Below are positions 24,824 through 35,792 of a DNA stretch of 64,000 nt, in pieces. The position numbers and the translations under genes are program-made. The notes under the pieces were generated by a model. It did not search any database, was not told where the DNA came from, and saw nothing but the letters and a program-made list of their open reading frames with translations. The DNA is from Portulaca oleracea. Taxonomy: Eukaryota > Streptophyta > Magnoliopsida > Caryophyllales > Portulacaceae. The DNA lies in contig CM055885.1 in assembly GCA_029582165.1 (NCBI GenBank), forward strand, positions 10,228,729 through 10,292,728. The letters are read 5' to 3'. Each line of letters opens with the position of its first letter. The first letter of the stretch is position 1.

Positions 24824-27420
24824 ATGGGTGATGGTGAAGTACAATTTCGGGTGTTGGAAAAACGTGAAATGCCTGTATATGTTCTATATGGTGGTAAAAT
24901 GGGTAGAGTTGGATATGTTGGTGGTGAGAAGGGATGCATTTGGGTGGATGATACGATAGAGGTAGAAGATGTTGTTAAAATGGTTTCTGACTTAATAGAA
25001 CGAAACTTAAATGGGATGGACATATTTTATACTTTGAAGTATGATAGGACAATGATGATTCGGTTCTGCAAGGACGGAGACATGTTAAAAATGTTTAGAG
25101 GAAGCGATGGTGTCGGCTATTTATATGTAACATATCGTTCAGCGTTGAATGATGACGTTTCGGAGTCGCACGCTCTGGAAATCAGAGGGGACAGACATGC
25201 TGCTATATGCATGGAAAATGGGAGTGGTGCTGATATATGCATAGAAACTGAGTGTGATGTAATGGAGGCTGGAACGTCAAAGGAGGTTGAAGTAGTCAAT
25301 GCAAATGATGTGAATCGGTAAGTGTACCATCGCATAATGCATTGTGTTTGTTGAAAGTATTAAATGTTGATGTATGTGATGTTGTATTTTGTTTGAATTT
25401 GTAGGGAAAAAATTGAAAGTTGGTAAAGGAATTTGATCAATTGAATGACGTTAACCATGTTGGCTATATGGATGAGCATCCAGTGTGGGAGGAATGTTAT
25501 GATAATGATATGGATGGGATGGAAGAGGAACGGGAGAATGACGGTGGATGCTTGATGTGGCCGAAGACAGGTGGAAATTGTGAGGCATACAACACCCGAA
25601 TGTGTGCTTGGAAAAATGAGTTGACAGGGAAAGGGCAGTTGTTCCCTAGTCAAGAAGCTTTCCGGGAAAGTGTATTCAAATACTGTTTGGCATATAGGTT
25701 TGGGTATAGGTTTGAACGTAACTACCGACAGAGGATCGTTGTTTGGTGTGTTGCTGATTGTTGTCCGTTTTTTGTATGTGCTAGGGGTAGTGAAAAAAAC
25801 CCAGGCATGTATGTTAAGGAATTTAATGGTGAGCATGAGCACACCGCTGGGGATGAGTGCAACATGGGGATGTGGAAGATGAAACGATTGAGGGCATCTA
25901 TATTAGGGTCATTGATGGATGAGAAGATAAGGATGTCCCCGGATTACTCCCTGGATTCAATACTGAAGGATGTTATGCTGGAGTTTAGTATTAAAGCTAC
26001 ATACCAGCAGTGTTGGCGGGCGAGGGAGTATGTTCGGATGTTAGTTGTTGGGAACGCTGAAGACCAGTACAAGCTACTTCCATGGTTATGTGCATCCATC
26101 AGGAAAGTGAACAAAGGCTCTTATGCGTTTGTTGAGGTTGATGGGAATCTGTTCAGCCGGATGTTTGTGTCTTACTCCCCATCTATGGAGGCGTTTGTTA
26201 CTTGTTGTAGAAAAAATTTGTTCGTTGATGGAACCCATCTCAGTGGCCCATATGGTGGCACATTGCTGTCTGCAGTTGCGTTGGATGCAGACAACCATCT
26301 GTTAGACATTGCATATGTTGTTGTGGGTGGGGAGGACGATAACAACTGGGACTGGTTCCTGAGGAATCTTAGAGAGTGTATTGGGCAGACTGACACGGTT
26401 GTAATGACTGACAGGCATGGATCTTTACTGAAATATGTGCCTAAATATTTTGGGAAAGAGTTCCACTCTTATTGCCTAAGGCATTTGACCGAGAACTTTT
26501 GTCAGTTTATCTCGAAGAAAGGAGAGCGGATGACAGCCGGTAAGGAGAAGGCAAAGGAGATGCTGTCTAGAATAGCTTATGCGACCACAGATGAGGGTTA
26601 CAATTCTGGTAAGTTTCTGATGTGCACTAATAATGTGAAGATGTCAATAAAATGATTATATGTGATGGTAAATGATGGAACTTGTTGTTTTAAATTTGAA
26701 GGGATGGAGAAGTTACGTGCATATAATCCTTTATATTCAAAATGGGTTGAGGACAACGAACCGGCTCAATGGGCGCAAAGCAAATTCAAGAAGGACCGTT
26801 GGGGAAGACTGAACAACAACCCAATTGAAAGCTGGAATAATTGGATGAAAGGTCTGAGAAACATGCACATTCCATGGCTATTGTCTGGTCATTTACAGAA
26901 GGTTGGCCACAAGTATTAGAGGAGGAACGAAGAACTGAACGGGTGGAAAACAGTTGTTGGTCCTAGAATTGATGACAAGTTGAAGGACACAATTGCAAAA
27001 TCTGATTCAGTCAGCCGTGTTCAATCGTTGTCTTCTATCAGGGGTGAATATTGCATTGACATGTCCAACAGCAGGAGGGTTGTTGTCAACATAAAGTCGC
27101 GGACATGCACATGTCAGTGGTTCCAGCTAATAGGGTTGCCTTGCGTATATGCTATGGCTGTGATTCGAAGGGTTGGGCTTCCATTGTATGATTTTGTTAG
27201 TGATTATTACAAGAAGAATACACAGACAATGATGTATGTGGCAGGGATACAACCCATGGTCAGTGACGGATTTCCCTCAGTGGATGCTGCTACAGGGAAA
27301 GTGGTAGGGGGGATGACCTTGATGAAGGATTTTGCAGGGAAATACTTCCCCCACAGAATCCAAGGTAAGCCGGTCGTCCTCGAAAGAGAAGGCATGAGTC
27401 TTAGAGCCAAAATAAGATGA
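24824..27420 (+). pseudogene. MURA-type MULE transposase, three coding exons, disrupted
   Basis: Coding exons are 24824-25317, 25405-26608 and 26702-27420, with GT/AG introns. A 5' UTR intron (24391-24817) precedes the ATG. The N-terminus has a PB1-like fold region (PVYVLYGGKMGRVGYVGG). The central part has a MuDR-type zinc region (FGYRFERNYRQRIVVWC … CCPFFVC … HEH), then the MULE DDE domain with VDGTHL, TDRHG and the C-x2-H motif SYCLRHL. The C-terminal SWIM finger reads CTCQWF…GLPCVYAM, where the usual final His is Tyr. Lesions: the exon 1-2 splice does not keep frame (a stop follows 7 codons into exon 2; net one base missing near 25420), and a TAG at 26917-26919 sits within an otherwise continuous frame. 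It would cut and join element ends in the nucleus; this copy is probably not functional. Confidence 0.87.
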
Positions 27421-28180
27421 AGCATCGTTGCTCAAACTACCATCGTACTGGTCATCATAGGAACACTTGTACCGAGACAAGGGTTCACATGTATGCAGAT
27501 GTCCACGGCGGACAACAGCTTGTCGATGACGAATTTGTTAACGGAGACCAATAGTAATTTGTTCCTGCATTGTGTGTACTAGATGTTGACATTATTATGC
27601 TAACCGATGGCCTTTCAATGATGATTTTTATTGAGACAAAGGAACACAAGGAAATTTTACATTATTTTGTGTCATATGTCAAATTTTCTGTGTGTTTCAT
27701 ATTTCACGGATATCGTATAATGAAGATGTACCAAAGGTTGTTAACAAAAATTGCAGAAAAAGTTTATTAATATTTCAATAACGTTCATGGATTGTGGGCC
27801 CAACATTTGCTGAATGTGGTAACCTAGGACAAGGCCGACGTTGGCAAAAGAGGGCCCAAACTATGTACAATTTATTTTGTATTTGTGTTTGGGCCTAAGA
27901 GGGAAGAAGATGTATGTATGTAATGGCCCAACAACTCCCTTTCCCATATGACGGTTTCATTGATTGGCATTAGTGGTTACCTTTAACCTTTAAAATTAGG
28001 AACCCTACTTTAATGCTTTAAGTTATGAACAAGGAGAGTGCCATCTACCCAACAACCACATTAATTGAGGGATCTTGAATGACATGAACGACCAACTTGT
28101 CTATAAAGTTATTCAACTTGAAGCAGAAGCAGATTTCAAAACTTGGTTCACTTTCCATTATCTTAGCTTTGTCAAGTGAA

Positions 28181-28535
28181 ATGAATCATCCACGGTGCTC
28201 ATGTGGTGTTGAAGCTGTGTTAGTAGAGTCAGGTGGTCTTTACAGGCGTCGATATGCAAAATGTCCAAAAACGGTAAACCATGCATAATATTTGTTGCCA
28301 ATTTATAGGCAATGAGATGAAGTAATTACATACTAAATGCTGCTTAATTTTGATGCAGGGTGAACATGCATGCAATTATTATGCACCATATGATCCCCCT
28401 TACACTAATAGATCAATGAAGGTGATTGAAGAGCTGGACAGTCAGATGCGGGAAGTTCAAGAGACTATTCGTTATGAGCAACAGGAGAATAGGTATAACA
28501 CTGACATTGGTGTTCAACGAATGGAAGCTGCGTGA
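28181..28535 (+). CDS. GRF-type zinc-finger protein, two exons (89 aa)
   Basis: Exon 1 is 28181-28273 and exon 2 28359-28535, with intron GT…TGCAG, phase 0. The protein starts MNHPRCSCGVEAVLV and continues YRRRYAKCPK, then across the intron GEHACNYYAPYDPPY: the C-x-C-G … C … C pattern of the plant GRF zinc finger. A charged helix follows (MKVIEELDSQMREVQETIRYE), as in this family. It is short and ends without the C-terminal membrane helix seen in the broken paralog at 30323-31009, so it may be truncated. It lies inside the giant MULE. GRF fingers are thought to bind nucleic acid; its role here is unknown. Confidence 0.68.
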
Positions 28536-28665
28536 AGGATTGCTTGACTAAGAGGAAGGTGCGGTCATTTGTGTATCGTTTGTTCATTGTCGATTGTTCT
28601 GATGTGTATTTCTTAAAATCCCAGGATGTCTGGATTATGAACCATGTTTGTTTCATGTGCATGGC

Positions 28666-29219
28666 GGGTTTTTTGCATTTTGGACCCCGAACTTTAGGGG
28701 TATTTATATTCTGAACCATTGGTTTTCAACTTTAATTTTTTGGACCCTAAAATTTGTTGAATGAAGAAAAAAGAACCCTAAAGTTTGTGAGTTTAAAAAA
28801 AAGCCCCTGTCTCATTCTTTGTTTTCCTCCAATGTTTGAATTTGTCTCCCGTTTGACGTCAAACTTCAGGATTATGGTTAAAACTGATATTGAAGTTATA
28901 ATACACCTCTCTTATTCATGTTAGGGCTACTTAGACTCCTGAGTACAGGATTTAAGTAACTCCAACATGAATAAGAGAGGTTCATGATAATTTTAATATC
29001 AGTTTTGACCTTAGCTTTGAAGTTTGACGCTAATCGAGAGAGAAATTTAAATATGGAAAGAAAAAGAAAAACGGGAAACAGACTTTCTTTCAACATCACA
29101 AACTTTAGGGTCCTTTTTTTTCTTTCTACAAACTTTAGGGTCCAAAAACTTAATGTTGAAAACAAAGGGTTCAGAATGTAAATACCCCTAAAGCTCAGGG
29201 TCCAAAATGCAAAAAACCC
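28666..29219. mobile_element. Foldback MITE nested in the giant MULE (554 bp)
   Basis: Left end GGGTTTTTTGCATTTTGG and right end its reverse complement. The inverted match continues through GACCCYGARCTTTAGGGG, TTCTGAACC and inner blocks, and the centre again pairs around CTCTCTTATTCATGTT (28910-28980). Possible imperfect flanks are TGCATGGC and TTCATGGC. Long TIRs suggest a Mutator-type or foldback element. Confidence 0.7.
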
Positions 29220-30322
29220 GGTTCATGGCATTAGTGTTTCATGTTTAATTTAAGAATATGAATTTAGGGTTTGAATTTTCAGTACTTCAAGAATGTTGTA
29301 CTATATCTACTATGGTCGATCCTTTCCTTGCATGGTGGGTGCTTTCCATATTTGAGTTCATCTTCAATGTCATTCTATTTGGAAGATTCAATCGTTATCT
29401 ACCATAATATATTCTGGAATAATATACAATATAATATGTAGATATCATTTACAATATATGTCGAGATTATTTAACAGATTTTGAAGATAGTTCCCTAATT
29501 TTTTTTGTTCATCCAAACAAAACTCTCTAGACATACTATTAAGGTTAAATATATGATTTAGGTAATAAACTGATTGGAAACACAGATTATGGTTACAATT
29601 AAATTCATAATGATGCTGTCATGGTGTAGGGATATGTTGGTAGCCCATAGGGGTTATGATGCAAACATAAAGGAGTCAACATAGACACCGATGAACAGTA
29701 AACACACAAAATGTTCATGTTTATGACTGTATTGTTTTGGGTTTAGCTACAATGAAGTTCACCTTCTCCTATCCCATAGTTAGAACATAATCTTTGCATA
29801 ATGAAATGGGTTGGTTACTACTAAAGTAGAAATGCATATGTTATGCTTTATGGCTATCAAGGATGTAGGGTTGACGATGGTAAGATGAAGGAGTTAACAT
29901 GGACAACATTATTCATTAACAGATGAGAAGTGCATGGGATGCAAGTTATGTCTTCGTTAACCACTTTTATTATGTGGGTTTATGCAGTACATAGTTCAGT
30001 GAGTCGTGACTTAAGTAACACTTACAACATAAAGTATGGACAAGGATACTTGGTTAATATTAGTACTTTAGTTAAAAGATCATAATGAATGAATTAGGGT
30101 TTTATTGATGTAACAATCAATCACCTGTTTAGTTGGGTTCAAAACTCCACATTCAATGCGACTAATGTTGGGTTTAATGCAAAACCTCTTTTCCCTTGGA
30201 CGTTACTTCTTTAAATACCCAGTTACCCAACCGTTTTGTCAACCACTGAACAACAACTTGTTTTTTGCATTACAATGAGTTGAATTTCTTGTAGGAAATC
30301 CTAAAACCATAAACACAAACTC
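29220..30322. other. Unassigned AT-rich interior of the giant MULE
   Basis: I see no open gene. A weak recurring phrase (ATGCATATG…GGTTGACGATGGTAAGATGAAGGAGTTAACATGGAC near 29840-29900 and a similar GATGCAAACATAAAGGAGTCAACATAGAC near 29655) hints at an old local duplication. Confidence 0.4.
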
Positions 30323-31009
30323 ATGATGACGAGCGACAGTTCACAAAGCACATTCGGAAGGTATGGCTATTACGAAAGTTTTTTTGAGTCAGATATTGAA
30401 GATGTTGATCTATTAGATCCAGTCATCCGATGCAACCATGGTATGGGGTGCGTCCTTGAGAGTTAAAGCTGAATATGGTCACCGATATTACGTGTGTCCC
30501 ATGGAGGTTAGTAAGCGTTTTTTTAACTGTATTTATGTCACTGGGCATCTCTTGTATTTTTTATGATCAGATTAAAGCTATTTTGCATTGTCATTATGTT
30601 AGTCAACCTATCAACTTCCGCTTTGTTTAGAATGACACGGTGATTCAACAATGGGACAAAGGTGTGTTAGGGATATTATTATGAGTTCATCGGTTATGTA
30701 TTATGTCACTCAACATATGATCAACTTCTACAGGGACCTGGTAGATGTGGCTGCATGATGCCTTACTAGCCAGAATTCACTCCCAGGTCCATAGAGGTCA
30801 TTGAAGATTACAGGATGGAGATAGAAACTTTGGATGTTAGTGTCGAAAGAATGCGAATGACCGAAAACCTAAGTATGTTAACTTAGCGTGACATTCTAAA
30901 CAAAGCGGAAGGTGAACTTGGAAGACTTACAACGTTGCTCAAGTTGTTGGTGGTAGTCCTGTTTATTTTGATGTCATACATTGTCTCCGCAATTATGAAG
31001 GCGTACTAG
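30323..31009 (+). pseudogene. Second GRF-type zinc-finger gene, broken, with membrane helix
   Basis: Exon 1 is 30323-30506 (MMTSDSSQSTFGRYGYYE … IRCNHGMGCVLE, then one base out of frame, KAEYGHRYYVCPME) and exon 2 30734-31009 (GPGRCGCMMPY-stop-PEF). The order is cysteine pair, C, C, then PRSIEVIEDYRMEIETLD, parallel to NRSMKVIEELDSQMREVQ in the gene at 28181. The C-terminus is a hydrophobic helix LLKLLVVVLFILMSYIV, usual for GRF proteins. One frameshift in exon 1 and two TAG stops in exon 2 (near 30767 and 30885) disable it. Confidence 0.65.
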
Positions 31010-32194
31010 TGTAACTACATGAACCTAAACTACTGGTTGCACCTGATATTAGTTAAAAATGACATTCATGTGATTAATTCCGGGTTTGATTTTGTCATAT
31101 GGTTTTAGTTGTTTTAAGCGTCAATGTGGTAAGTGAAGTGCTTGCAACTTTGTTAATGGGCTGCAATTAGTAGTTGTAAGTTTATCTCCATGAACCTTAG
31201 TACTGTATCTCATTTCACATTTTACAGTTGGTTTTTCAACTTCAACCGTATCAATGAGTGACTCAGATAACATCAAATGAAACTTTTGTTCCCATGTTAA
31301 GTGCATTAAATAGTAAATAACTTTTCTTAACCACAAAATGATTATACAAAACATATTGCGTTATTTAATGTCAATGTAACCTTTATCATCGACTATGTGG
31401 TGCATGCTATCAATTTTAAAAGGCAAACATTTCCCTATGACGTCCCCACCACGAAACATTAATTAAATATGATTTGACATGGTTTACACTGACTGTATTT
31501 ATTTATTAAAGATGAGTTTTGCATTTATTTATATGTTAAAAATAAATATTTGTATGAAGAAATTTTGACCTCCTTTTTGTGATTGAAGTTCCCAACAGTT
31601 AACTGATGACGTCCAAAATTAATTGATGAATACATAAACCATTGATAATTAATAAATAAATTGTTAATATCTTTAATGGTGGAATAACAAGGAAACAATT
31701 ACTTTTTTCAACAGACAAAGATACTTAAACTGTCAATTAATTTGTTACATATAATATTGAAAACTTTTCATGATAGCAATATTTGTCCCCAACGTATTGG
31801 TTGAAAAAATTCTGACACTAATTTCACAATTTCCAAAGATGACAGTTAATAGGGCAAATCCTACATGAAGTACGAAAGCCTTATTTGATACAACCTAAGG
31901 AAAAAATGCAAAATGACACAAACAAAATTGCTGCATCTTTCTATTCATCATGATAGGTTCAGAGAACTTAAATTAAACCAAATATGGAAGAAAATGTTGA
32001 ACATAGTCAAAGTTTACCCACATTTCTGGACGTGACAATCAAAGTGGCTAAATGGGATTAGCATAGTACATTCATATTACATCTTCTAATTCCGGACAAA
32101 TATAACAAAATCACCCGGTCATTGTTCGCCTGCTTCCCGGGGTTATGTAAGAACATCAGTGGACATTGAAGTTTGTCACAGGATCCCTACGAGT

Positions 32195-32198
<4 letters not shown>
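31010..32198. other. Unassigned AT-rich interior of the giant MULE
   Basis: No coding sequence or repeat structure that I can support. Confidence 0.4.
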
Positions 32199-32293
<95 letters not shown>

Positions 32294-32298
32294 GTATA
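32199..32298. repeat. (TA)n microsatellite with TG interruptions
   Basis: About 100 bp of alternating TA with four G substitutions (TATG). It lies just downstream (minus sense) of the chimeric endonuclease frame. Confidence 0.95.
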
Positions 32299-32346
32299 TG
32301 TTTATGGTTATTATAGAGAAATATTGAACTTCAATTTGATTAACAG

Positions 32347-33189
32347 TTAATCCTCATTTACCTTAACAACAAAGCAAACCTCTGTGTCATCTGAAACAGT
32401 AACCGCAACATATACTTTTGCCGGATCCCAAATTATTGCCACACCACCCACAAATCCAATCGCATTCACATAATAGAAGTCAATGCTTTTAATACTACTT
32501 ATTAATTCAACTACGTTAGAACCACTAACCCTTGTTTCAGTGTGCAAGTTAGGCCTAAAAGATATACGGGCCAGACCTCTGCAATTCCATACAAAAATTG
32601 GAACTTGGGAACAATAAATCTGGCGTTTATCCTTTGGTAAATCGCCAGATGAAGGAACCATTTTGCCTCTGACATTGTACACTACACCATTAAGTTGCTC
32701 ATTGGGGATGAGGGAAATTCCAAACTCACCCATACTGCGGCCAGGTGGGAGATAGAACATGTATGTGTTGTCTATCCATCCGTTGTAGTTAACTTCCTGG
32801 TAGGAAGAATTAAGTGTCATCCTCAAATGAGGAATATATATGACCGTTGGGACCGGATCAATATCAAACGCTTCCACCATGGCTTGTTCCTCAAAAACAT
32901 GTTCTAGCCGGAAGCACCGCCGGCCAGCCTCGAAACAGGCCTCTGTTATGGACGAAGACCACTTCTCATTGAATTCAATAACAAGTGGTATTTGACCAGG
33001 CACAATTCTACCAGAAGGCAACTGACATTTGAGATTGATAAACCTTTCCCGATCTGAATCACTGAAATCAGACCAAAAGCGACATGGAAAATCCATAAAT
33101 ACTTTGAACATTAAATTGTCAAGTGGGTAAAATGTAGAAGCTACAACCCACCCAACTGAGATGTATGTATGATTTTGTGGTACATCCAT
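32347..33189 (-). CDS. Chimeric ORF: unknown N-terminus fused to a shortened LINE endonuclease
   Basis: 280 open codons. The first ~190 residues (starting MDVPQNHTYISVGWVV) match nothing I recognise; a B3-like fold is possible but weak. From about residue 197 the sequence is LINE endonuclease-like: PIFVWNCRGLARISF, ETRVSGSNVVELI, then GFVGGVAIIWDPAKVYVAV. The stretch normally between WNCRG and ETKVSG is shortened by roughly 20-30 residues, and the frame stops at ~90 residues of endonuclease, before GDFN and SDH motifs, so it cannot be a working nuclease. It lies inside the giant MULE on the strand opposite its neighbours. Either the MULE captured it or a LINE landed in a gene. Confidence 0.6.
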   Translation of the reverse strand: MDVPQNHTYISVGWVVASTFYPLDNLMFKVFMDFPCRFWSDFSDSDRERFINLKCQLPSGRIVPGQIPLVIEFNEKWSSSITEACFEAGRRCFRLEHVFEEQAMVEAFDIDPVPTVIYIPHLRMTLNSSYQEVNYNGWIDNTYMFYLPPGRSMGEFGISLIPNEQLNGVVYNVRGKMVPSSGDLPKDKRQIYCSQVPIFVWNCRGLARISFRPNLHTETRVSGSNVVELISSIKSIDFYYVNAIGFVGGVAIIWDPAKVYVAVTVSDDTEVCFVVKVNED

Positions 33190-33660
33190 AATGTATCAAG
33201 AAAGAGTGGTGGTTTTCTAATGTTTTGTGTCAACAGGTACATATTAAAAGGAGGAACCATATGGTCCAGTTGGAATGGTATGTCAGCAAAGTCAACAGCA
33301 TTGCATGACCTCCACGTGTTATTTTCCGGAAAGTCAATCTGTTTAATTTTGTATCAGGTTCATTTCGTTATGATCATAAAATATTTTCAGTTGCTAACTA
33401 TATTATGTGAAAATAAAGTGTTTAATTAACACGCATAATTTTGAGTTTATTGTAATATAAATTTAAACGTCAATCAATTTAAACTCCCTCAAAAAAACCC
33501 CAATTGATGGGACTGTCATAATGCATGTCATTTCATGCACAACATGTGCCACGCCCAACCCTATTCCTACCCTATCGTTACTTTCTTCTGGAACAGTTCC
33601 TTCAGAAGTTATCCATAATATATCATTTTCAACGGTTTATATTCTGATTTTTACTCAACC
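33190..33660. other. Spacer between divergent cargo genes
   Basis: No coding sequence supported. It separates the minus-strand chimera from the plus-strand gene at 33738 and probably holds both promoters. Confidence 0.4.
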
Positions 33661-33675
33661 CTAAACCTTCAGCGC

Positions 33676-33683
33676 TTTATAAA
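33676..33683 (+). promoter_or_regulatory. TATA box of cargo gene A
   Basis: TATAAATA lies 62 bp upstream of the ATG at 33738 and only 29 bp upstream of an in-frame ATG at 33705, which favours 33738 as the start. Confidence 0.5.
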
Positions 33684-33737
33684 TACCGAAAAACAATAGT
33701 GAGTATGAATCAGAATTGTTCCCTATCCTCTTCATCA

Positions 33738-34376
33738 ATGGCAAACCAAAATTCCAGCGCGTCTCGTACCGGTGTTCATCAAATCCAAATGAATGGTCAT
33801 GTCGAACCAATGTCACTTCTACCAATTGAGTGGCGCCTATACGTCCCTTCCCTAAACGAAGACCATACAGCGGAGGATGCCGAAAACATGGGTGATCCTT
33901 ACCACCTCTTGATAATGTTTTATGAACATGTTGTCTCACAAGCCCGCAAACACAAGTTGGTGGAAGAGGGACCAGTTCTCGATGATATTATTTTTTGTAT
34001 ACATGGAAGACATTGGGTGTACATGAGAGGTTGGTTTGAAGGGTTGAGGCTACCATTATTACGTGCTCAACTGGAATTTGAAATTGACTGGGATCCGATA
34101 AGGCCGTCGAAGCCGCTTTTAAGTGACTGGGCATCAATATGCCCCCATTTCGATTCGTCCACTTTCAACAACATAGTTGTGAGGAACAACAGAGGTTTGA
34201 TTGTTGAGATGATGTTCGTCATCAGAACACTCGGGGTGGCTCTTCGGCATAAGTTGGTCACACATGATTCCGCACATGACATGGCAACTAAAGTCGCCAA
34301 CGGTGACTTCTACCGTGCTGACATTTGGATTGACAATATTAAGCATGTCCTACAGGAGGCGGTCATGAACCATTGA
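33738..34376 (+). CDS. MULE cargo gene A: unknown family, 'WR-Y-P' type (213 aa)
   Basis: Single open exon. I chose the ATG at 33738 (MANQNSSASR) because the TATA box at 33676 places transcription start near the upstream in-frame ATG at 33705. A Ser/Asn-rich leader precedes a domain starting LPIEWRLYVPSLNE. Conserved positions shared with cargo gene B: W-R-x-Y-x-P, NM-x-D, MFY, A-x-K, D-x-x-F, L-L-x-x-Q-L-E, ICP-x-F-D, V-x-MMF-x-I, LG-x-x-LR, H-x-x-A. No known domain, signal peptide or membrane segment. It is probably alpha-helical. No stops or frameshifts, unlike the transposase. Function is unknown; location inside the MULE suggests a role for the element or captured cargo. Confidence 0.68.
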   Translation: MANQNSSASRTGVHQIQMNGHVEPMSLLPIEWRLYVPSLNEDHTAEDAENMGDPYHLLIMFYEHVVSQARKHKLVEEGPVLDDIIFCIHGRHWVYMRGWFEGLRLPLLRAQLEFEIDWDPIRPSKPLLSDWASICPHFDSSTFNNIVVRNNRGLIVEMMFVIRTLGVALRHKLVTHDSAHDMATKVANGDFYRADIWIDNIKHVLQEAVMNH

Positions 34377-35640
34377 AAGTTTTAAAAATGTTTGTCATCA
34401 TGTTTTTGTTTAGTTTAAAGCGAATGGATTTTATTACGTTATGTTATGTATGTTGAACTTCTTGATGTTTGGATTATGTGTGGATTTGGTATGTATTAAC
34501 TACTTTTGTTAATAACAACTGATTTCCCAATATATGAAGTGTTTTGTTATGTAATTTGACACCAAAAATTTGTCTTATCTGTCAATTGTTATGCACTGTA
34601 ACTAACGTTATAACCCTAATCATTAACTGCTAAACATGAACACCATCAATGGTTAACCCAGAAGAACTCCATGTTAATCAGGATATGCCTTGATAAACAA
34701 CATGATTCGTCTTGGTTAACCTTGAATGAATATGACCCACTGATAACTAAACCCTTAACATACAGTTTTCAATAGTGAATTTGTTTGGTTAGGTATTGCA
34801 ATACATTTAAATAAGATGCTAACATGTGGTACTAAACATGGACAACTTCTACTGTTAACCAAGATATACTTGATGTTAACCAAGTCATATACATTAACCG
34901 ATGTGTTATACTTGGTTAACCGTCATGAAGTATTGAGAAGTTAACCCAAACATACTTCATGTCATACTGAATGAGTGTTTAATTGTGACAATATCAGTGT
35001 CGGTTTAAGCTTCTACACATTTGTAGGCCTTCATTAACTGGAAAAAAAAAATTTTACAGGTCACACAAATAAAAAGATTATGAATGATGTTTGCTAATTT
35101 ACTGGAATAAAAATAATTATCAGTTTTCAGTAAATGCATATCATATATTTGTACAGATAAAACAAAAGTAAATTCATTAACAGGAAAATCACTGCAAAGA
35201 AAAAAAAATTATAAATAAAAAAGAATCAAAACGAATGAAAAATTTCTTGGTTAATTTGGGGGAGATATAATGTTGGATGGGTGACCTTCGAATAGTGACG
35301 ATAAACCCTAAAGAACTGAAACAAAACAAAAAAAATTAATTTATCAAAATGAAGTAATAAATTATGTGTCAGGCGGTGGGGCCCTCACAGTGACGTGATG
35401 ACTCTATTCCCAACTACGGGCAAAGATAATTTTTTCTTGTGTTTAGGGTTTTGGGTTAGTCCTAGTATCTAATTGACCAATTTCCCAAGACATTTCCGAT
35501 ATTAACTCCAAAAACCGTCGACTACTTTATGTAGGGGGGTTGTATTATGTGTAAAATTATTATTTTTTTTGGCTTTATTACTTTCTGCAAATGAAGCACT
35601 ACTTAATTGTTAAATGCAACATGTTTAATGTCACTCATTT
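34377..35640. other. Spacer with GTTAAC-rich diverged repeats
   Basis: No gene visible. 34620-35000 contains several diverged phrases around GGTTAACC and AACCAAG with ACATGAAC, similar in style to the tandem repeats at 37088-38012. Confidence 0.45.
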
Positions 35641-35662
35641 TCCAGATGGTTCTCTTGCCCTC

Positions 35663-35670
35663 TATATAAC
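35663..35670 (+). promoter_or_regulatory. TATA box of cargo gene B
   Basis: CTATATAAC lies about 125 bp upstream of the ATG at 35793, followed by a C-rich leader (CACCCCTTCCTTTCC) typical of plant 5' leaders. Confidence 0.5.
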
Positions 35671-35792
35671 GACCCTTCCACTCCAAATCCTGCCAACACA
35701 TTAACGAGTGTAACCAATTTCATTCCATACCCCAACACCCCTTCCTTTCCTTCACCTAAACACAAACCAACTCCTTGCAACCAACAAAAAAA

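Noticed and set aside
25360..25842. 160-codon minus-strand frame
   Set aside because: Antisense to the MURA transposase, which has conserved motifs on the plus strand.
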